64,000 bases of DNA from Apiosordaria backusii (Eukaryota; Ascomycota; Sordariomycetes; Sordariales; Lasiosphaeriaceae): contig JAUKTV010000023.1 of the NCBI GenBank assembly GCA_030549205.1, positions 186,001-250,000 on the forward strand, written 5' to 3'. The notes under the pieces are model-generated. The model ran no database searches and was not told where the DNA came from. It worked only from the letters and a program-made list of their open reading frames with translations. Below, in pieces: positions 34,227 to 46,448 of this stretch (position 1 is the first letter of the stretch; each line of letters starts with the position of its first letter). Made by a program: the position numbers and the translations under genes.

Positions 34227-36023
34227 ATTATGTGTGCTGCATAGGTTGTTAGTTTAGACATAAACTCATTTTAAAGGACGAGATGATAGCTACCTATGTT
34301 TGTACCGACGTAAGCGATGGCAGGCAACATGGAAGCAATGATCTCAATTTGTCACAACGAAAATTGTCGTCCAGTGTGGATGAAAGATCAGAGTCGCACA
34401 CTCCAAAAAATGAACGCGGGCAGGCCACTATGACCGTGTATTGATTGTACAGGATAAAGAGGTAAAGGTTTACTTTGGTCCTGGAGTCCGTTTCCCCAGC
34501 GATACCACTTCATTTCTTCCATCGAAACGATGACGAACTCTGTTAGTTCTCGCACTCTTGTACCTATCAAGCTTGCGGAAGCTAGGCCTTCTCTTCTTTC
34601 CAGCTACCCTCCCAAATTAATGACCTGTGTAGTCAGGGATCGGCAATCCTTCCTCAACTCGCCGAAGATAGCGTCTAGTTGGATGCCGCCCATGTTTCAC
34701 CCGGATCTCCCGCTCCGATCTCTGCTCAGTGACCTGGTGTGCGACTTCATTCATGCCTTTCAAGAGGCGGCCTTTGAGGTTGTGGAGACCAGGTCGACCA
34801 TTGTGGCTATTCTCCTTGGTGATGGGCGGCTTCTCATCATAAAAGGGCAGTAGCAAGTGGGCTTCCAGCAGGAATCCCTGACCAACCCTTGATATTCCCA
34901 TGCTGCTTTAATACAATTTGCTATACAGCTGACTAATAGTTACAAAACAGAAACTTTTCTGCTCTTCTCATCCCATAATCCCAACTGATAGCGAAACTAA
35001 AGGGGTATCTTTACAAAACAGATGCAACGACTGCTGACACCCCTGAACTCCAACATCGAACCTCGGAATTGGCCTTGCGCTCACGAGGGCGTCGGGAAGA
35101 TATATCTCGCGCGGGGTTGCTACGTGATAGTTAGTGTGAAGTCCACGGACACAATGGCAGAGATACCTAGGTAGGTACTTACGAAACTGGCCTATGGTCG
35201 CGCTGGAACAAATGGCAAAATCTTGTGTAAAAGTGGCCAACAACGGACAAAGGCCCCGGGAAATGCCAACGCGCAAAGTGACGCGAATTATGAGGCCAAC
35301 ACCATCGGAAGCAGCGGCCAACGAACTGGCTGATGTCCCCACAGCAATGGAAATCCTCAGGAAAGACTGTCGGCCATGCTCCCGCAACAGTATACATACC
35401 TATTGTCCATCAAAACGTCTGATTTGTGGTTGCCGTAGTTGTGAAGGGCATGGATTCCCGTCTCCTTGAAGTAGGCGGTTCTGTTGTCGAGCTCGGGGCA
35501 GCACATAGTGAGAACCTGCTACCGCAAAGAGCAGTCGAAATAAGCAAGCAACACCCTAATCTTGACCAAGAATAACACCGCGGTACTTGACTTCTTGTGC
35601 ATGCTGGAGTGGCGACGGGTCGAGGTATCATGAGAGCGAGAGAATGGCGGAAATCTTCAAGAAGGTCCACGTTGTGGTACAAAGTGATTATGATGATCCG
35701 GTGCTGCAAACACTGTTAGAATATGAGTTCCCGGAAGCAGAAGGGGATGAGCTAGGGACCTACCAGGCTCGCCAGGGGAAGGTACCACCTTGAAATGTTT
35801 AGAGGGTGTCTCCTTAGCCCACTTCGCTCCTCGTCTTTCTTACAGGACTTCTGAAATTCAGATCTCGAGTCTTTTCTTTTGCTTGGCTTTGTGATAATCG
35901 ATGATGGTACATGCAATATACAGATAATGTCGTACAGATTCCCTCCTGATGAACGGCGAGCGAGCCGCTCAAAGGCAACCTGGAGCGATGCTGGAAGAAA
36001 GAGCTCATTTGCCTCAGGTTGAT
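34227..36023. other. Gene-poor spacer with possible worn fragments
   Basis: About 1.8 kb. On the minus strand 34901-34617 a frame contains PFYDEKPPITKEN and EQRSEREIRVKHGRHPTRRY, faintly like a finger plus its basic extension, but no paired Cys and His survive. On the plus strand 35440-35575 and 35641-35793 are open with coding-like composition (MAEIFKKVHVVVQSDYDD), unrecognised. I do not call genes here. Confidence 0.3.
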
Positions 36024-36655
36024 TCAGGCTTCGGGATTGAAATAGGGCCAGAACAGGACTGCTAGAAATCCGATCGGGTCGGCGAGGTAAAGTTGAAGGG
36101 ATCGCTCCGCTAGTCGGGCGTCCTCTTGAAGTTGTTCATAGGTATAATGAGGTTGCGGACTGTGATGTGAGGAGGGGTCAATGCCGGGGACTTGCGGCGA
36201 GTTCAAGTCAACCACAGGATATGGCAGTTGATTGCCATCAACTTGATCCTGCTGGGGGTTGCTTCTTTGGTCCGGGTGATGATTGACCGAACTTTCAGAA
36301 TCTGTAAAGAGTCCCTGGTTACTAGGAACGGGGTTGGCGGTGATATGCTGCGATCTTTGAAGCCTTCTTTGCTTACGATCTTCCCAGGCTTGTTGTTTTG
36401 ACCGCTCCAGCCTCTTGTGAACGGCGATTTGATGGCGACGTCGCGCCCATATCGTCGCGAAATCTTTGCCACAAACTGTACCGTCAGGGTACACATATCT
36501 GCATACGTAGCGTCCCTTCGGCGTGTCTGAACCTGATGACCACCCGAGATTGTCTGGTGGTGGCGGCGGACGTCGGGGCTACCCCCAGAGCCAGATGCCC
36601 GTCCAAACACCGAGTGGCCATTGGTGGCAGTGGGAGCGTGGATAACTGCGCTCAT
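36024..36655 (-). CDS. C2H2 zinc-finger protein, cluster member, joint between start and finger uncertain
   Basis: The ATG at 36655 starts MSAVIHAPTATNGHSV with a Gly/Ser-rich stretch. The finger lies in another frame: C-x9-C-x13-H-x4-H (36503-36417), RYVCRYVYPDGTVCGKDF then RRRHQIAVH, followed by ERSKQQAWEDRKQRR and a Gln/Pro tail ending FYWPYFNPEA-like FLAVLFWPYFNPEA at 36024. The two frames could be joined by a 50-base intron (GTAGCC donor, CATCAG acceptor, about 36585-36535), which gives GSGGSDTPKGRYVC. The donor is weak and no branch site is evident, so a frameshift is the alternative. Direct paralog of the broken copy at 32.4 kb. Confidence 0.6.
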
Positions 36656-37716
36656 GTTGCTTTGGGGAGGATTCTCCGTTAGTGACAGTGCATTGCAAAT
36701 GATGTTTTGGAATAAAGTACCTTAGGTGACGGATCGGAAGTGACGGCAAAGACTTCACTGGCCAAATTCTTTGAAGATGGTGCTGATCGAGTGCCACAGT
36801 TCGGATCGAGTGATGGGAGATGTTGCAATAACGCAAAGGGACATCAGAGGAAATCAAAACAACGCAGCTTGAAGGTGGGTCCGAGAATTAATTTGAATTG
36901 CAGCTGCAAAACTGGCCAAAACCCCGAGTGATGAGGAATGGGTCGGGACAGTTGAGCGTGGCATCGCAAGATACAATGTTGGCTTGAAGACCACAGCTCA
37001 TGTTGACTTCTATGTCCTTCTGAGCGAGAGGCTCCTCTCCGATTCTTCGCTCCGTAAAGCAAAAGTAGACGCTCAAGGGGTATTTGCAAGATCAAAGGGA
37101 GACTTCCAACATCCAGTCTTCAGCTTACCGCGTTCTCTACCTAACGCGTTGACTTTCCATATTTATCTATATAGAAGTGTTCGAGCCAGATCTCTGCCCT
37201 GGTACGCTTGTGTTTGTCCCGAGGTCAACAGAAAACCCCCATAAACTCGCAAATTACCTAGTCGACGCTGAGGGCTGACGGGTTGACTTGGTCACAACGT
37301 GAAAAACAGTAGTCCAGGCTGCCCCTTGATATCCTCTCTCAAACGTTCCCTCGGACAACAACAGTGGGTCCTACAGGCCAAAACAGACCAGAAGTTGAAT
37401 GTGGTCTGTGTGGTTCACCACAATGATGGGTGAAAAAGAAATCAACAATAGCAAGTGGGTCCATGGTCTGTCGTCAGGCTGAGCTGGGAAGGTACGGTCG
37501 ACCGACGCACACTATTTCTTCTCGTCCGCTCTGCTTGCTTGTTTATTTCCAACCCACAACCCACCAACAGCTTTGAAATTCTCTCTGCTGTTTGCGACTC
37601 AATCTTCCGTCACCATCACCATTCACCGCGACTCTTCCATTCACCACATCTTACTCTTTAACCCATCACTTGTCACTCTGTCAACTGCTTCCCTTCCCTA
37701 ACATTCACCATCAACC
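36656..37716. promoter_or_regulatory. Divergent spacer between two zinc-finger genes
   Basis: About 1 kb between the minus gene at 36.0 kb and the plus gene at 37.7 kb. The last 150 bases before 37717 are C/T-rich with repeated CACCAT and CCATC, as in a 5' leader. No further gene is supported. Confidence 0.45.
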
Positions 37717-38733
37717 ATGTCGGTCGACGTCATGGCAGCTGGCTCAGGCGGACTGTTCGCAGGCAGTACGGGCGGAAGCGGAGGTGGTGCCGGGGGCGGG
37801 GGCGCACCACCCCCAGGCGGCGGCGGCAGCTCGCGTTATAAGGCGCCACCTGACTATGATTGGGACCATCCAGATGAAGCTGAACAAACGGAAATTGAAG
37901 ACGGCGTCAAAGTTTACTACTGCCGCTTTTGCGGAGACCGAATTGAGGGCCGGAGGGCCAATCTGACAAGACACCATAGGCGGTTTCATGACAGAAAACA
38001 CAGATCCCGCTCCGAATGGCAAGTTGACGTTAAATCCGGCAAGGAACACCGGGTCAGACAAGCGAGGAAGACCGCTGGGCCGTCTAGAGCAAGAAAGACA
38101 CGGATGGCAGCTCACGACCAAAGCGTTGGTTTCCCCCATCATCCAAATCTCAGGTACAATCAGGCTAACCAAGCCCAGCAACGCCCTCAGTTACAGGCCG
38201 CTCAGTTGCAACAGCCTATAGTACAACAGCGCCCAGAACAGGTCTCACAAGAGCTTCCGCGTCATCAGATGGGCCCGCAAGAACAATTCCGTCGGCCAAA
38301 TCAGCTTCCTCCTCAGCAGCAGCGTTTGCTTCCGCCTCAGCAATTGCTCCAGCCGGAAGAGTTCCTTCAGCCCAATCCGCTTCCTCTCCAGGAACACCTC
38401 CCTCCCCATCAGCCTCTTGCACCGCAACTGTCCCCTCCAACCGAGGAGCTTCAGCCAGCCGAGCGCTTTGAGCCCTACCCCTTGGCCCCGCTGGAGCAGG
38501 CCTTGCAGCAGTCTCAGCCGACCGCGATGGACTTCAGCCCCACGACCACTCATCTTACGGCTCCTAGTCCGACCGAGGCCAGCCCCGTTGCGAGGAATCA
38601 GGATACTCCTCGCGGGATTGATCCTCAGCTCATCGACCCTGATCTGGTCGAGTACAGCCTCGCCGCACCGCCTCTAGGTCAGGACTTCGACAGGTTCATC
38701 AACTTTCTGAAGAATTTCGTCTTTAAGCGTTAA
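37717..38733 (+). CDS. C2H2 zinc-finger protein with Gln/Pro-rich tail (cluster member)
   Basis: Single exon, 338 residues, intact, and the only clear plus-strand member. Residues 1-45 are Gly/Ser/Pro-rich (GGAGGGGAPPPGGGGSS). The finger is C-x2-C-x13-H-x4-H (37921-37989): YYCRFCGDRIEGRRANLTRH and HRRFH. It is followed by DRKHRSRSEWQVDVKSGK, the family extension, and a basic patch (RQARKTAGPSRARKTR) that may be a nuclear signal. Residues about 150-300 are Gln/Pro/Leu-rich and likely disordered, with LPPQQQRLLPPQQLLQPEE-type repetition. A short conserved-looking end, DFDRFINFLKNFVFKR, could be amphipathic. The layout resembles an activation-type transcription factor; the single finger leaves DNA specificity open. 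Confidence 0.8.
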   Translation: MSVDVMAAGSGGLFAGSTGGSGGGAGGGGAPPPGGGGSSRYKAPPDYDWDHPDEAEQTEIEDGVKVYYCRFCGDRIEGRRANLTRHHRRFHDRKHRSRSEWQVDVKSGKEHRVRQARKTAGPSRARKTRMAAHDQSVGFPHHPNLRYNQANQAQQRPQLQAAQLQQPIVQQRPEQVSQELPRHQMGPQEQFRRPNQLPPQQQRLLPPQQLLQPEEFLQPNPLPLQEHLPPHQPLAPQLSPPTEELQPAERFEPYPLAPLEQALQQSQPTAMDFSPTTTHLTAPSPTEASPVARNQDTPRGIDPQLIDPDLVEYSLAAPPLGQDFDRFINFLKNFVFKR

Positions 38734-41700
38734 TCGGCAAATTCAGGCGAGCCTCAATGTATCTTCCAGAATTCGGATGAACAAAGAATACGAAGCTCGC
38801 GAGAGATGGGACAGAAGAAGGAGCGAGTTATGTATTGTTCGATTACGGCGGCGTTGTTCGTTATCCCTCGAGACTTGTTGTTTACCGGAGGCGAAGACGA
38901 GACCCTTGGTTTTCAGGGACCATTCTCTGATTTTATCGGCAAGGGAAGCATTGGGATGAAAGGAGGATAAGAGAGGGAAGTCTGTCACGGTTATGATGCT
39001 CAAGCCCGAAGAAGACGAGGAATTCGCAGAAATGGGAACCAGTCAGCACAGGTGACCGACATTTCGGCGTGGTTATTCGGCGTGGGGTTTTGGGTGGTTA
39101 TTAGGCATGGTGTTTGTTCGAGGTGGTTATTCAGCGTGGTGTTTTGGGGTGGTTATTCGGCAAGGTTCCTCGGCATGTGTTTTCGGTCTTTTATCGGGGT
39201 GGTTTTCGGTTTTTTTTTGTCGGATATTTTCGGCGCTTTAATGTTTAATGACGAGGGATTACTGTATATAAGTTTATTTCTTATTTTTCTTTTCGGTTCT
39301 GTCTTCTGTTTGTCTTTGAGGAGGGTGTTTGGCGGTCGTGTTTCTGCATGATGGGTTTATGCTTTCGTTTTCGTCCATGTGTACATAACACCGTTGTGGC
39401 CAGCGAAGCTGTCCGTTTAGATGTGAGCACACCGCCAATGAAGCTGACGGCGGTGTGCTTGTCGCTTGCCTCTCTCTCTGCTTGAGAGGTACAGGACGGT
39501 GTGGACGATGGTAAGTAGGTACTCGAGCTGCTTGAGGGTGCGGCTCGGGGCATGTCTGCACGTGATTATGATTCAAAGACGCATTGTGAACAATCCAGAG
39601 TCGAAGCTCGGTATGGTGGCGTGCTTCCTGGCGACGACCATGTGGCAACTTCAAGCATCCAAGAAAAGGTAGGACCAAAGTCACAAGTCCCACTGACAGA
39701 GAGATATGAACGGATGTAGGCACTGTAAGAATCATTTGGAACAGAAAGCAAATCCTATCTGATACAAACTGCTTTGTATGAGCTATGATCTTCCGTATCC
39801 CATTTTCGCATGCATCTCGGTGTATCTTGTGTATGTTCCCCCCTGGCCCCAACTCGCTGGCGCATGCTGGTCGTTGCTATCCCCGCTATATTTGCAGTTT
39901 CATCGTCCTTCGTCACAGCCTGCCTTAGGCTCGTGATCACCATTTCATCCCTGACAGGTTTGGCCTCTTAATTCGATCGTTGAAGAGAGTTTTCAATGCT
40001 GCAGGAGCAACGTGTGTAATCTGAAAAAGGGGGAGCATGGGGTGGCCACTGAAGGAGTGTAGAAGCGGCAATAATAGGTAGGGAGAGGTAGAGATTGTGT
40101 CTGTCAAGGAATATAGCTGGAATGAGTTGTCATAGGATGGGAGTTAGGTAGGTTGGTAAACGTACTGAATCGTCATGTTCCAGAGGAGCTGGCTGGAGCC
40201 TCAAGTGACTCCATGTCAGCGTTGGTGGTGTTGACTCCGGGACGTGACTAAGCGGGTGGGTAGGGATGGTGTCACTGCATGTGGCCGAAGTCATCCTGAA
40301 TTCATGACTGGGTGTTGTAGCGGGAGGCTGTCGTCATGGGTGCTGACCCTCGTGTTTTCTGTGAAGGGTGCTTGCTGCTTGCTGCTTGGTTGAGGATACC
40401 TACACATGGACACCGTAGGGCGGCTGTTGTTGGAGGTTAGGGAGGACGTCTATTGACTCCGTCGTTGGCGCAGCGCGCTGCTGATCGTTAGCTCTGGGAG
40501 GGGTGTGGTGCTGTGTCTCCAGAAACTTCTTGACAGGGGATTTGAGCAGGGTGAACATGGCTCACTCTTGACGATAATTAGCAAACAGGATATCGCGGTG
40601 CTTTGTCAGACTTAGCGTTAGGACGCCTAATGCGTTTAGTCATAGGTTGTTATTGAACGTCAGCGAAGGCGATGTGCTCAGGGTTAGAATATTGATATCC
40701 TACTGATGACCTAAAGTGAGAGGTTGGCAGCTGCCGCCATGCCTGGATACCCTTCCACATATCTCCAAGCGTAGAGGGGGAATTCCATCACGTCGCTGAC
40801 CTTCGAATACATCGGGTTTCATCGTCATCGGCCGTGACGTCGCTTGGTTTGAGGTCCACGGGTCTCGGACTGCTCTAGCAGGAGGCGGCGAACATGATGG
40901 CGGCGAGCCACCGACTTTAAGGTCGGGAGGACTCTTCGACCGATGTCACGGCAAGAGTCGCGTCGTCATCATCTAGAGCAATCGACTCGGAGATGGAAGC
41001 GAGTGAGTCTCTGTGTGACGCACAGGTCAGTCAACAGTTGAGAGATCGTCACCCTGCCCAGGTAGGAGATACGTACCCTACTAACTCCTGAACACCAGCG
41101 GTCCGTGATGACGAAATCAAAGAAAGAGAAGACGATGACGCGGGGCTTGCAAACCACCACAAACTGGACAAGCAAAAACAGGCCAAGGAGAAACAGCAAC
41201 AGTGCCTAAGCAGTGGCAGTGAGCTGCAAGCGCTGTTGGAAGTGGGTCCCTACAGGTACTGGCCGACGGGGCAACTGAGGCTGCCAGACCCAAGGTGCAC
41301 ATTTTCAAAGTCCTAGACCAAAGGGGAACATTGAGCACTGAGTTCTGGGGTCCATCCAAGACTGAGGCCTCGCGGTGATCCCGTGGCTGTTTGCGATGTG
41401 GTGATAGCTGGTGACTACCGGAAAAGAACTGCTAGTTAGAGTTGAAGTGTGCGCCCCGGAGGGTGTGAGGGCCTTGCTGGAAATTGCAACGATAGAGCCC
41501 TCCTCGCCAACTATGTAACCGCAGTCCCCTGATTGGCAAAGTTCATGATCAAGGTTAAGAGACACGCCAGGTAGCAACTCAGGTACCTAGCTACACCTAG
41601 GGCTCGATGGTGGCACAGTGATACATTATTATTAGCTACCTATGTATGCAGAGAACTTCTGCTTTTTCTTTTTCCCCTTGATCGTTTCCAGTCCCAAAGC

Positions 41701-42408
41701 TAAGTGACGCTTCTCCGAAACCAGGACTCTTAGTTTTGTCTCCCCCCACGTCAAACTCCTCCTCAGGTTGCGCTTGGACGGTCTTAATTGAGATCTCAGG
41801 ATGCGGGGTCCGTATCAGCGCGGGAAAGACCTTCTTGTACTTGGCGGGCATTGCCTTTCCATGGTCGATCTCTCCCCATAGGCCTTGAATTTTATCTTCC
41901 TCGTCAATTCAGGATGTGCCCGACCAACTTAACTCCGTCGCTATGATTCTGGTGTTCGCCCTCGACAATGTGGCCCTCCTCACGTTATCCATCCCCAGTC
42001 ATTTGGCGCGAGTTTGAAAGCCCAGCTCCTGACTCCTCCACTTCCGGTGCGCTCGCCTGTGGTGCGCCATCATGCCCATAATGTCAGCGGACTGGCAGGA
42101 AACTCTCTTGGCCTGCTTCTCAAAAAATCCCGCCGTGTTAATGTTTCGCTCTTGACTGATCCCCAACTCTCTGAACAGCTTGACAGTGGTATTATTGGCC
42201 ACTCGTTGCTTGTCATGATATGAGGGATTAACAAACCTCAAGAGCGAGTAAGGTAAGCGCGCTTCACTCCAGCTCGGATGCTGAAGTTGCTATCGTTACA
42301 TTATTTCTTTTGTGTAAAGTGTTGTGAAGGCGGCCTGATATGCGCCCATCAATGTTGATACAAAGTACGAATACAAGTGAGGTTCGTCGAGCTTTTCTGT
42401 GACGGTGA
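38734..42408. other. 3.7-kb gene-poor spacer
   Basis: Contains the G/T-rich repeats above, then about 1.6 kb (39.4-41.0 kb) with no open frame of note. From 41.1 to 41.3 kb the plus strand has an open, Lys/Gln-rich stretch (KLDKQKQAKEKQQQ) without a start or family. On the minus strand 42241-41999 and 41851-41636 are open with coding-like composition (VKLFRELGISQERNINTAGF; MPAKYKKVFPALIRTPHPEI), separated by stops. These look like worn coding remnants of unknown type. Confidence 0.4.
39066..39180. repeat. Imperfect 25-29-bp direct repeats
   Basis: About four units starting TGGTTATTCGGC and continuing with GTGGTGTTTTGG-like sequence, each slightly different, just downstream of the 37.7-kb gene. 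Confidence 0.7.
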
Positions 42409-43956
42409 TCAGGACGGGACGCACCCGTGTTCGAAACGGCCAGCGCCTTCCTCTTCTTGGTCCTCTTGAAGTTGAGGGACCGGTTGGGCGAACTCCTCCT
42501 GGTGCCCTTGTCGAGGAGGCTGGAAATACTGTGACCCGTCCCCAGCGTGATACTGGTAACTGAGCTGTTCACCCTGGGGCTGTGGAGGCGCTTGCAGGAT
42601 CTGCTCGTGGTATTCCTGGGGCGGAAGTTGGTCAAAATGAGACCAGTCGCGAGGGTGCTGCTGATACACTTCCCTGGATTCTTGCCGCGGCCGGAAACCT
42701 GAGGCTTGTGGGATGGGTGCGTCATGTCTCTGTGAAGATTGCCGAACTCTATCCCAGCTTGGATGCAGATCGGGGTGCTCAAAACCATCACGTCGGCCGA
42801 ATATCTGAGCCAGCTCCGCTTCTACTTGTTGCTGCTCGGCTGGGTGCACGATAGACCCATTCAAATCTGAATAATCGAGCTGCTGCTGGTTTTGCGCGGG
42901 CAACTGCTGGGGTATCTCAGGCATCTGAGGCAGGCCGGGCATTTGGGGCAGGCCGGGCATCTGAGGCATCCCGGGAATCTGAGCCATGCTGGGAATCAGG
43001 AGCATGCCGGGAATATGAGGCATCTCCGGCACCTCCAGCATATCCGGCACCTGGGGCATTCGGGGCATCTGTGGTCTCTCGGCACCTTGCTGGGCTTGGC
43101 TGATTTCGTATCGTCTCTGATGAGGAGACGCGTGTTGGTCTTGATCGTTTTCAATCCAACTGTATTGCCCCGGCTGTAAAGCTGGGAGATACTGATAACC
43201 GGTCTGATGGGTACCAGCGTACTGAGCATGTTGGATATGGGTCTGCCCATATTCTCCCTGTTGCGAAGGTCCCGAATGTCCGAGCTGGTTCAAAAACGGA
43301 GACGCGTGCCGCTCTTGGTGCTGCTGGTGAGGGATAGGGAGAACATGCGCCGGCTGTGCCTGTGGGTGAGGTTAGCTATGTTCCAGGCTGTGATAAAGAA
43401 TACGACTAACATTATTAGGCCTCAAGGGAGGGGCAGTGTTGCCAACATTGGCATTGGGAGCTTCCACAGGTTGGGCTGGATGTCGCCTGTCACTTGGTCT
43501 TGATAGAGGCGGGTTCCGGCTGGGCTTGGAAGGTTTCACCACTTTTCCTTGACGAGTTCTTTTCGCGCCAGGTGCTGTAGGTTGTGCCGGTTGCTGCTTG
43601 TTTGCGCGGATTTCAGCGTGCCACTGCTCTGTAGACCGATGCGGCCGGTCGTGGAATGCCGTGTTGTGCCTGTTGAGGTTCGACCCCTTGGCGAAGGACT
43701 TAGGAACCCACATTCCTGTTTCCTTGTCTTTGACTTTACAGATCAGACAAAAGTACTTCTTCTTGGGCTTGGTCGCTTTTCTCGTTTTTTTCTTGTCGGC
43801 CGCTTGGTCTTTCTTCTTCTTCTTCGAGTCAGTCGAATCTACTGCAGGCGGCGGAGAGCGCGACGGAGAGCGACCCGGCGGCGGAGGGCCTTCACTCCCA
43901 CCGCCACCAAACCCGCTGCTCGAGGAGCCCTGGATAGATGGGGTAATCGTAGCCAT
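42409..43956 (-). CDS. C2H2 zinc-finger protein with Met/Pro and Gln-rich tail (cluster member)
   Basis: Model: 43956-43411 and 43359-42409, 498 residues; donor GTTAGT, acceptor CCACAG, phase 0. I start at MATITPSIQ because other members begin alike. Order: Gly/Pro-rich N-terminus, a Lys-rich tract (DSKKKKKDQAADKKKTRK), then a finger with a long second loop, C-x2-C-x23-H-x4-H (43749-43651): YFCLICKVKDKETGMW and KGSNLNRHNTAFH. Then DRPHRSTEQWHAEIRANK, the family extension, and basic stretches. Exon 2 is almost wholly Gln/His/Pro-rich with a block of four-residue (M/L)PxxP periodicity (PGMPQMPGLPQMPGLPQMPE). Intact and probably expressed. Function presumed regulatory, by layout only. Confidence 0.8.
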
Positions 43957-46448
43957 GTCTGTACTGGTCGACCGGGCTGGGAGCGTGTAAGCCTTTGTTC
44001 GTTCTAGAGAGCGCGGCTCATAGTGGGAGCAGGGTGAGTACTTACTCCAAGGTGCGTAATCAGTTCGCTCGGGTACTGATTGTTTCGGAGAGAAATCGAA
44101 AGGTGAAGATGTCGGCGCAAGAGCTGTAAAGAGCAGTTCAAAAGGATGAGCAGCAAAAAAATCAACTTGAGAGAATGGGTTGTGTGAAGTGGGTCCCACT
44201 CCTCGACGAGAGATACTCTAGGCGCCGTGGGCAGATACTCAGTCAACAGGTGATCAGTGCACTGCTAAGGCCGGGGTGTAAACACCAGGTTGCGATTGTT
44301 GATGATTATTTCTTCATAAATGCTCAACTCCATACACCAATCTGTCTCTCGAGGTTGCTCACCCACCAAACAATGTATCAATCTTCACCTTTTGCTTATT
44401 ATTATCTTGAACTTCAATAAGTAATCAAAAGATTACGTGACCCTGATATTTTCTTCTCTGGCTGACCCTGTGTTGAAAACAGATAATGGAAAAAGAGAAC
44501 AAGTTTCTGGCTAACAGAAACTTCCACCGCCGAACAGCTTATCGACATCCCTGTGAGGCCTGTAGAATACCTATTTTTGCCTTATCGTCGAATCCAGGCA
44601 CCGGGCATCTTCAACTGTGCTTTTCCCTTTTTGCCCTTGGCGTCGCCCTGAGATTTTCAAGAGCAGCCCCCTCTTCAGGTTATCTGGACTGTTGGTCAAC
44701 AAGCCTGCGATAATCACCGACGCCACAAGGTATCTCGGACGTTCTTGCCGGAAGACCGGGGCGGGAAACAAAGAAAAAACAAGTTCTTCTTCACCAATTA
44801 GCTTATAGTTGACTGGTTCTGGGCATCTTTCATTCACAGGGTCGCTCAAAATTGGAACGCAATTGTACATCCACTTCACTTTTATTGGCGATATCTTCTT
44901 GGTCTGGGATCTTAGAAGCTATTGTTAATTCCTGATCATTACGTACCGCTCTAACTCCTCGCTACATACAATCGATGCCTCCTCAATTTGATTCTCCGCG
45001 ACTCTCTAAATGTACACTCGGCATGACTCGGCGCACCTTTATTTGTTTGACGTAATCGACAGCCGTGACAGTTAACGATAAGACCAAAACAGAATTTCCT
45101 CAGCAAGCCGTTCAGCGGCGGGCAAAAGGCGTTTTCGACAATACATCATCATGTCTTCCGCCACGATTACTCGCATCCAGGAAATCGCGTGGGCCCTTAG
45201 AGCTCTTCAGGAAATCCCTTACGAGACTCTTGCTATCGCTATCAACGTCATTGAGAACACCAGCAATGCTGCCCCTAGAACACGATCCCTGCTGATGCCG
45301 AAACCATCGTGGTCTCAGATAACTAGGAGGACACGACATGATGCCTCTTGCCACCACTACCTGTCCCCAGGAGGCTGCGTCGAGCCTCCCGCGTCACCTG
45401 TCACTGCTCTTAGGCGTGACCTGAGTTCGTCTTCTAGGAATAAGACGCGCCTACAGTCTGAATAGGGACATCCGCTTTTAACTCTATTCATCGAGATTTG
45501 AGCCTAGCAACTGAGCCGTCCCCTTCAGACCGTTCTTAGTTTCTCTTATTGCCCTTGTCTTTCTCATCATTGAAATAATAACGCTTGACATTTCGGATAT
45601 TTAAGCCAAGCCCTTAAAAGTAAGGAGTATATCCCAAACAAACGATGCGAATGTAAAAGATTCAAGATTTGACGATCGCGCAATGTATGACACTAATACA
45701 CGACATGCTACGAAGGCAAAGCCCAAGGTCACTATCCCCATGCTTACTTGAGCATCTCAGGGGTAAATTAGGGGTTGTGTCACGGCACTGGCCATGACCC
45801 CTGAGCTCTCAGGGGCTCTGTAGCTTAGTCAGCACCGGCAGGCCCATATAAGGCCTGCTCCCAGAACCTCAGCCTCGGCTGGGTTCTTTCCTCCTTAACT
45901 TAGTATTCTGGAATAGACGATGCATTCACACCGCAGCCTTGCCTCGGCTTAATTTCTCGCGCCATCACAGGTTGTCAGTATGGGAAGCATGACCCTGCAT
46001 GGTCTTGATTCAGAAGCTGCATTCGTCGGAAAAGTATAATCATAGTTACCAATAATGACAACCTAAAAGTTAAATCCGATACACAAACTAGGTACCATCC
46101 TCCCCGTCCCCGTAGATGCCCATATCCTTTCCTGTCACCCCCAACCTCCTCCTTCCACCCACTTCCGAGGACGGTTGCTCTTTCGAGACACTTTTCCGCC
46201 CAAACCAAGATATTGGTCGAAGGACAGAAATAAATGGAAACGGAGCTTGACACGAGGAAAGCCGCAGTCGAAGCAAGGTAGAAGAAGGGGGATAGCCGCT
46301 GACTAGGTAATTTAAGGGTTAGTAGGAGGAACTAGAGAATAACAAAGGATGTCGAACGAGTGATTAGCTTAAACGAGTTGTTAGCCCAACGTTATTTCGC
46401 GGCGACATAATAATGTTATGAATTATGAGAGCGTAAAAGAAAAGAAAA
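43957..46448. other. 2.5-kb spacer with one weak small frame
   Basis: Promoter side of the 42.4-44.0-kb gene, then sequence without a supported gene. A plus-strand frame at 45151-45465 (104 codons, MSSATITRIQEIAWALRALQ) has coding-like composition but no known relative. 45.5-46.4 kb is fairly AT-rich and empty. Confidence 0.35.

Noticed and set aside
41098..41320. Plus-strand spliced gene with a GTGAGT donor at about 41008
   Set aside because: Open Lys/Gln-rich sequence exists in two frames, but no start, no family and no consistent phase could be found.
41636..42241. Transposase remnant
   Set aside because: The two minus-strand frames look coding-like but show no DDE, HTH or reverse-transcriptase motif.
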